Virus record (IMG/VR): IMGVR_UViG_3300006920_000020
Location: 1 to 42,025 of that record
Source of the DNA: a virus
Reading direction: 5' to 3' (one strand)
DNA length: 42,025 bases
A program made the translations under genes and the position numbers. Below are positions 39,105 through 42,025 of the stretch, piece by piece; within the stretch, counting starts at the first letter, position 1; the number at the start of each line of letters is the position of its first letter. The notes under the pieces are model-generated. The model was not told the DNA's origin. It ran no database searches and saw only the letters and a program-made list of their open reading frames with translations.

Positions 39105-39197
39105 CTAGTTATCGTCTCGTTTGGATTTGATTAAAAAATCTGTTAAACCATCGAACACGGTTTGGCGATTACTGTTTTTAAACTCTAATGTTTTCAT
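39105..39197 (-). CDS. 30-aa leftward peptide
   Basis: Reads MKTLEFKNSNRQTVFDGLTD then FLIKSKRDDN. It starts 23 bases after the -7 box of the leftward promoter and ends 6 bases before the zinc-ribbon start. Size is small but promoter position, a plausible hydrophilic sequence and tight spacing support translation. No family recognised. Confidence 0.55.
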   Translation of the reverse strand: MKTLEFKNSNRQTVFDGLTDFLIKSKRDDN

Positions 39198-39219
39198 ATT
39201 TTCTATTTTAGATTATGAA

Positions 39220-39247
39220 CAAATATAAAAATAATTTTTAACATAAA
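39220..39247 (-). promoter_or_regulatory. leftward promoter for the mini-operon
   Basis: On the minus strand TATATTTG (CAAATATA at 39220-39227) is an exact TAnnTTTG box 23 bases before the ATG at 39197. A T-rich sequence is at the -33 distance. Upstream lies the palindrome AAAATAAATTTATTTT (39251-39266), related to the element before the promoters at 28982 and 34525. Confidence 0.65.
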
Positions 39248-39279
39248 CTAAAAATAAATTTATTTTGTTTTTAGCGAGG

Positions 39280-39308
39280 TTGTATATTAAAATTTTATTA
39301 TATCTTCG
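39280..39308 (+). promoter_or_regulatory. rightward promoter for the tail-tube/portal genes
   Basis: TTG at 39280-39282, 18 bases, then TATCTTCG at 39301-39308, close to TAnnTTTG. It is divergent from the leftward promoter, 53 bases away, with the shared palindrome between them. Leader of about 32 bases to the ATG. Confidence 0.5.
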
Positions 39309-39347
39309 TAGCATTAAATTGAATATTAATTAAAAACAATCTGCAAA

Positions 39348-40001
39348 ATGGGATTATTAGTAAACTGCCCACAAGGGGCTGCCATTGCTGACGTTGGTAT
39401 CGCAAGATGTCCAGAGTCAGTCGGACAAATCCAAAAGGCTGCATTTCAACGACTATTCTCGGCAGCAGGAGTAAAAAATAAATTCGAGGTTGCTACGGCA
39501 AACCCTAACGTCCTAGCATCTTGGACACCTAAGCTGGCAGCAGCGGACGGAACTAAAGTCGTACAGACACCATACATCCAGGCACCCGTAACGGAACCAG
39601 GAGCGGCAAGAGAATACGGCGGAGGTAATGAAACTTTGGGAGGTATTCCAATTATCATTGGTAGAGAACCGACAACCTTTACAGGTAATTTATTATTCAC
39701 ATCACAAGCAACAATCGCTGAGTTAAAGAAATACCAAGCCGAGGCCCTTAACGGTGGTCTAGGAGTATTTTTACAAGACGAGTTCGGACGTATTATTGCA
39801 GTAGCGGACGACGTGGACACTCCGACAGAGGTTTATCCTATTCCCGTGGCTGGATTATTTGTTGGCGATAAAGCCTTCGGAGGTTTAGAGGGTGCGGATA
39901 TGAACACGATTTCGTGGAAATTCTTACCAAACTGGTCTGACAAGTTAGTAATTATTACACCTTCAGACTTTAACGCTTTAACTGATTTAACAACTCCGTA
40001 A
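39348..40001 (+). CDS. putative major tail (tube) protein
   Basis: 217 aa, mixed beta/alpha with Gly-rich turns (GIPIIIGREPTTFTGNLLF and LGVFLQDEFGRIIAVADD), no signal peptide, with its own strong promoter, as expected for an abundant virion protein. I have seen similar proteins ahead of the portal in Bacteroidetes siphophages. The usual tail-tube position between terminator and chaperone genes (5.2-5.5 kb) is empty here, which favours the tube call. An alternative is a capsid decoration protein. Confidence 0.5.
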   Translation: MGLLVNCPQGAAIADVGIARCPESVGQIQKAAFQRLFSAAGVKNKFEVATANPNVLASWTPKLAAADGTKVVQTPYIQAPVTEPGAAREYGGGNETLGGIPIIIGREPTTFTGNLLFTSQATIAELKKYQAEALNGGLGVFLQDEFGRIIAVADDVDTPTEVYPIPVAGLFVGDKAFGGLEGADMNTISWKFLPNWSDKLVIITPSDFNALTDLTTP

Positions 40002-40013
40002 AACGTTACCGAT

Positions 40014-40226
40014 ATGGAAACAAGAGTTAACAAAGTAGAGTTACAAGTCGGGAAAATAAAAGAATCTTTCGAGATTAACCACGCCGAACGTATTTTGTCT
40101 ATGGCAAACAACGGAGGTTGGAAATTACCGACAGACTCTAAATATACTTTCGACAAAAATGGCCTTACTATTAAATCAAATAAAAGAACTGGTACAAAGT
40201 CCGAAGAGGGCAAACCAAATAAGTAA
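40014..40226 (+). CDS. small protein upstream of the portal gene
   Basis: 70 aa. Helical first half (METRVNKVELQVGKIKESF) with EINHAERILSMANNGGWKL, which I recognise as a recurring signature of small Bacteroidetes phage proteins near head genes. Basic C-terminus (KSNKRTGTKSEEGKPNK). The portal start at 40159 lies inside it, overlapping by 68 bases, so the two are translated from overlapping frames. Confidence 0.55.
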   Translation: METRVNKVELQVGKIKESFEINHAERILSMANNGGWKLPTDSKYTFDKNGLTIKSNKRTGTKSEEGKPNK

Positions 40227-41883
40227 AGCAATTAGGCATGAGAACCGAATACGTTTTCATGCCGAAAGTTTTATGGATCAATCGGAGGTTTCACAGCCTG
40301 CGACTATGTTCCTGGATTGGGTTAGAACTTTAATACCAAAAGATAAATTTGCGATCTTTGTATCGCTTTTTAGATTCCCAACTCCGATTGTCAGTTTATC
40401 CGATACCATCTTTAAAGAGTTGGAACGCGTATTCGATGGACGTAACCCGTCTTTCGATTATGAGTTTACCGACGCCGAACTAAAAACCGATTGGCAACAA
40501 TATAAAAAAGCCCACGGAGACAACGAAGTTTGGAGGAAAAAAGGTTGGGACGCAGTCAAAACTAAGATTAATTCTGTATTGGTGGTTGATCTACCAAAGG
40601 AACAAACGACAGAGTTTCCCGAACCGTACTTCTATTGGTTAGGGATTGAGAACGTTATCGACTTCGGTTACGTTAACGACAAATTAGATTACTTAATTTT
40701 TAGACAGGCCGACGGTAAAATCGCAGTATTTGACGACGAGACTATGTCCGTTTACGAAACTAACGACCAGGGACAAATTACAGACGCGGAGCCTGAGAGT
40801 GTAGAACACGGATTGGGGTTTTGTCCGGCCCGTTTTTTCTGGACCACAGAATTAAACCAAAAGACACCGGAATTAAAGAAGTCCCCAATATCGGCACAGT
40901 TGGCAGATATGGACTGGGCTTTATTCTTTTCGATTAGTAAAAGACATTTAGATTTATATGCTCCTTACCCAATATATTCGGCCTATGAGGCAGACTGCGA
41001 CTTCGAGAACTCAGAGACAGGAGACTACTGCGACGGCGGATATTTAAGAGGGGACGACGAGAATTATAAAGTACTGAGAACGGGCGGCGTACAGCAGTGC
41101 CCCGTATGCTCGGAAAAAAGATTGGCGGGCGTTGGTTCGTTTATTGAAGTACCAATCCCAACAAAGGACAGTCCGGATCTAAGGAATCCCGTATCGATTA
41201 CGACAATCGATAAAGGTTCGTTAGATTACAATGTCGAAGAGGTTGCAAGATTGAACGCCAAAATATATTCGGGATCGGTCGGAGTTGGTGGCGATATGCA
41301 GGCAAAACAAAGTATTAACGAAATGCAAGTGGCCGCAAATTTCGAGAGTAAAGTATCTGTACTTAATTCTCTGAAGGACAATATAGAAGCCGCTATTAAA
41401 TTCGTGGACGATACTCGATGTCGATTAAGGTATGGAGACAGATACCTCGGCAACCATATAAGTATGGGGACTGAGTTTTATTTATATTCTATCGACGTAC
41501 TGTATAAGCAATACCAACAAGCCAAAACCAACGGAGCGCCGTCGGCAGAACTTGACTTGTTAAGCGAGCAAATAATCGCAACAGAACACCGAAACAATCC
41601 GAGTAAGATCCAAAGGATGCGAGTCCTCAAACAGATAGAACCGTACAGACATTTTACTCTGGACGAACTATTGAAGTTAAACGACAAAGAGTTAATAAAT
41701 AAAGATTTATTAAAAGTTAAAATAAATTTTAATACATTTGTCGATAGGTTTGAAAGAGAGAATACCAATATAGTCGAATTTGGTATGCAGCTCGACCCAG
41801 CCAAAAAGATTAAAATAATAACCGATAAATTTAAAGAATATGTCAGAGAACAACAAGAAACCAGCACCGAAGGCGACGGATAA
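40159..41883 (+). CDS. putative portal protein
   Basis: 574 aa, between terminase and scaffold genes. Mixed alpha/beta in the first half; the long C-terminal helical region (KQSINEMQVAANFESKVSVL and on to KKIKIITDKFKEYVREQ) fits the stem and crown of portal proteins, as does RHLDLYAPYPIYSAYEA. A Cys-rich insert at about 276-318 (CDFENSETGDYCDGG and QQCPVCSEKR) looks like a zinc ribbon, which is unusual for a portal. Its 3' end overlaps the next gene by 44 bases. Portal assignment comes from position, length and the helical C-terminus. Confidence 0.65.
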   Translation: MALLLNQIKELVQSPKRANQISKAIRHENRIRFHAESFMDQSEVSQPATMFLDWVRTLIPKDKFAIFVSLFRFPTPIVSLSDTIFKELERVFDGRNPSFDYEFTDAELKTDWQQYKKAHGDNEVWRKKGWDAVKTKINSVLVVDLPKEQTTEFPEPYFYWLGIENVIDFGYVNDKLDYLIFRQADGKIAVFDDETMSVYETNDQGQITDAEPESVEHGLGFCPARFFWTTELNQKTPELKKSPISAQLADMDWALFFSISKRHLDLYAPYPIYSAYEADCDFENSETGDYCDGGYLRGDDENYKVLRTGGVQQCPVCSEKRLAGVGSFIEVPIPTKDSPDLRNPVSITTIDKGSLDYNVEEVARLNAKIYSGSVGVGGDMQAKQSINEMQVAANFESKVSVLNSLKDNIEAAIKFVDDTRCRLRYGDRYLGNHISMGTEFYLYSIDVLYKQYQQAKTNGAPSAELDLLSEQIIATEHRNNPSKIQRMRVLKQIEPYRHFTLDELLKLNDKELINKDLLKVKINFNTFVDRFERENTNIVEFGMQLDPAKKIKIITDKFKEYVREQQETSTEGDG

Positions 41884-42025
41884 CGACGACCTTTTAGGAG
41901 ACGCACAAACTCCGGAACAAATCAAGAAAGCGGCAGACGACAAGAAAGCGGCAGACGACAAGAAAGCGGCAGACGACAAGAAAGCGGCAGACGACAAGAA
42001 AGCGGCAGACGACAAGAAAGCGGCA
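41840..42025 (+). CDS. KKAADD-repeat phage protein, N-terminal part (continues at base 1)
   Basis: ATG at 41840 inside the portal gene in another frame opens MSENNKKPAPKATDNDDLLG then DAQTPEQI, and then the KKAADD repeat to the end of the window. It is the 5' half of the gene whose 3' end is at 386. Between them at least 11 to 12 hexapeptides are seen; the true count is unknown because the assembly breaks here. The N-terminal 28 residues are acidic and Pro-rich and may be disordered. Confidence 0.85.
   Translation, partial: MSENNKKPAPKATDNDDLLGDAQTPEQIKKAADDKKAADDKKAADDKKAADDKKAADDKKAA
41924..42025 (+). repeat. 18-bp tandem repeat, right-end portion
   Basis: Five full copies and two thirds of a sixth of the same 18-bp unit as at 1-126 (here phased AAGAAAGCGGCAGACGAC), encoding KKAADD. 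No base differs among copies. It marks the point where the circular map was opened. Confidence 0.97.

Noticed and set aside
41710-42015. Minus-strand frame with repeated SSAAFL
   Set aside because: This is the reverse translation of the KKAADD repeat and has no initiation context; the plus-strand gene explains the repeat.

Overview
The window reads as an essentially complete genome of a lytic, tailed (siphovirus-like) phage of a Bacteroidetes host, most likely a member of the Flavobacteriia. Supporting this: a large and a small terminase subunit, portal, scaffold-like and capsid-like genes, a 977-residue tape measure, distal tail proteins, a T7-lysozyme-type amidase and a spanin; AT-rich intergenic DNA with promoter boxes of the Bacteroidetes form TAnnTTTG; few Shine-Dalgarno sequences; and many small proteins of kinds common in Bacteroidetes phages. 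No integrase, transposase, partition gene or CRISPR array was seen. Both ends of the window lie in the same 18-bp tandem repeat inside one gene, so the map is circular (or circularly permuted) and the assembly was opened at that repeat; the true copy number is not known from this sequence.

Layout. (1) Late genes, continuing across the window ends: terminases (36.9-38.9 kb), a possible tail-tube protein, a small protein and the portal (39.3-41.9 kb), the KKAADD-repeat protein (41.84 kb through the ends to 386), scaffold, holin-like and capsid genes (0.45-2.9 kb), head-tail and tail genes (2.95-6.2 kb), tape measure (6.2-9.2 kb), distal tail and an SGNH-hydrolase appendage (9.2-14.8 kb), then lysis genes (14.8-16.95 kb). 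(2) An early/replication region (17.35-36.4 kb), all rightward: a lipoprotein, an HTH regulator, a Cas4/RecB-like nuclease (DUF2800), a ssDNA-binding protein (DUF2815/Enc34-like), a 735-bp gene-free stretch with a tRNA-like element and a probable large structured RNA, family A DNA polymerase, VirE-type primase-helicase, VRR-NUC nuclease, SNF2 helicase, two DNA methyltransferases (the cytosine-C5 enzyme broken by a one-base slip in an A7 tract), dUTPase, a DnaQ-like exonuclease and many small genes. (3) Two non-coding arrays rich in GTAAACA/TGTTTAC (16.95-17.14 kb and 36.44-36.89 kb) sit exactly at the two borders between early and late regions and share a block of about 130 bp. (4) The only leftward genes found are two very small ones (30 and 59 aa, the latter a zinc-ribbon protein) at 38.9-39.2 kb, divergent from the tail/portal promoter.

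How it fits together: early promoters fire the lipoprotein, regulator and replication genes; SSB, nuclease, polymerase, primase-helicase and SNF2 helicase form a replication/recombination set; methyltransferases and dUTPase protect and supply the DNA; the late operon starts beside the repeat array at 36.4-36.9 kb with the terminase and runs through morphogenesis to lysis, ending in the second array. The points most worth following are the 20.54-21.17 kb RNA region, the paired GTAAACA arrays, the broken methyltransferase, the duplication scar with a cargo gene at 25.5-26.2 kb and the leftward mini-operon.
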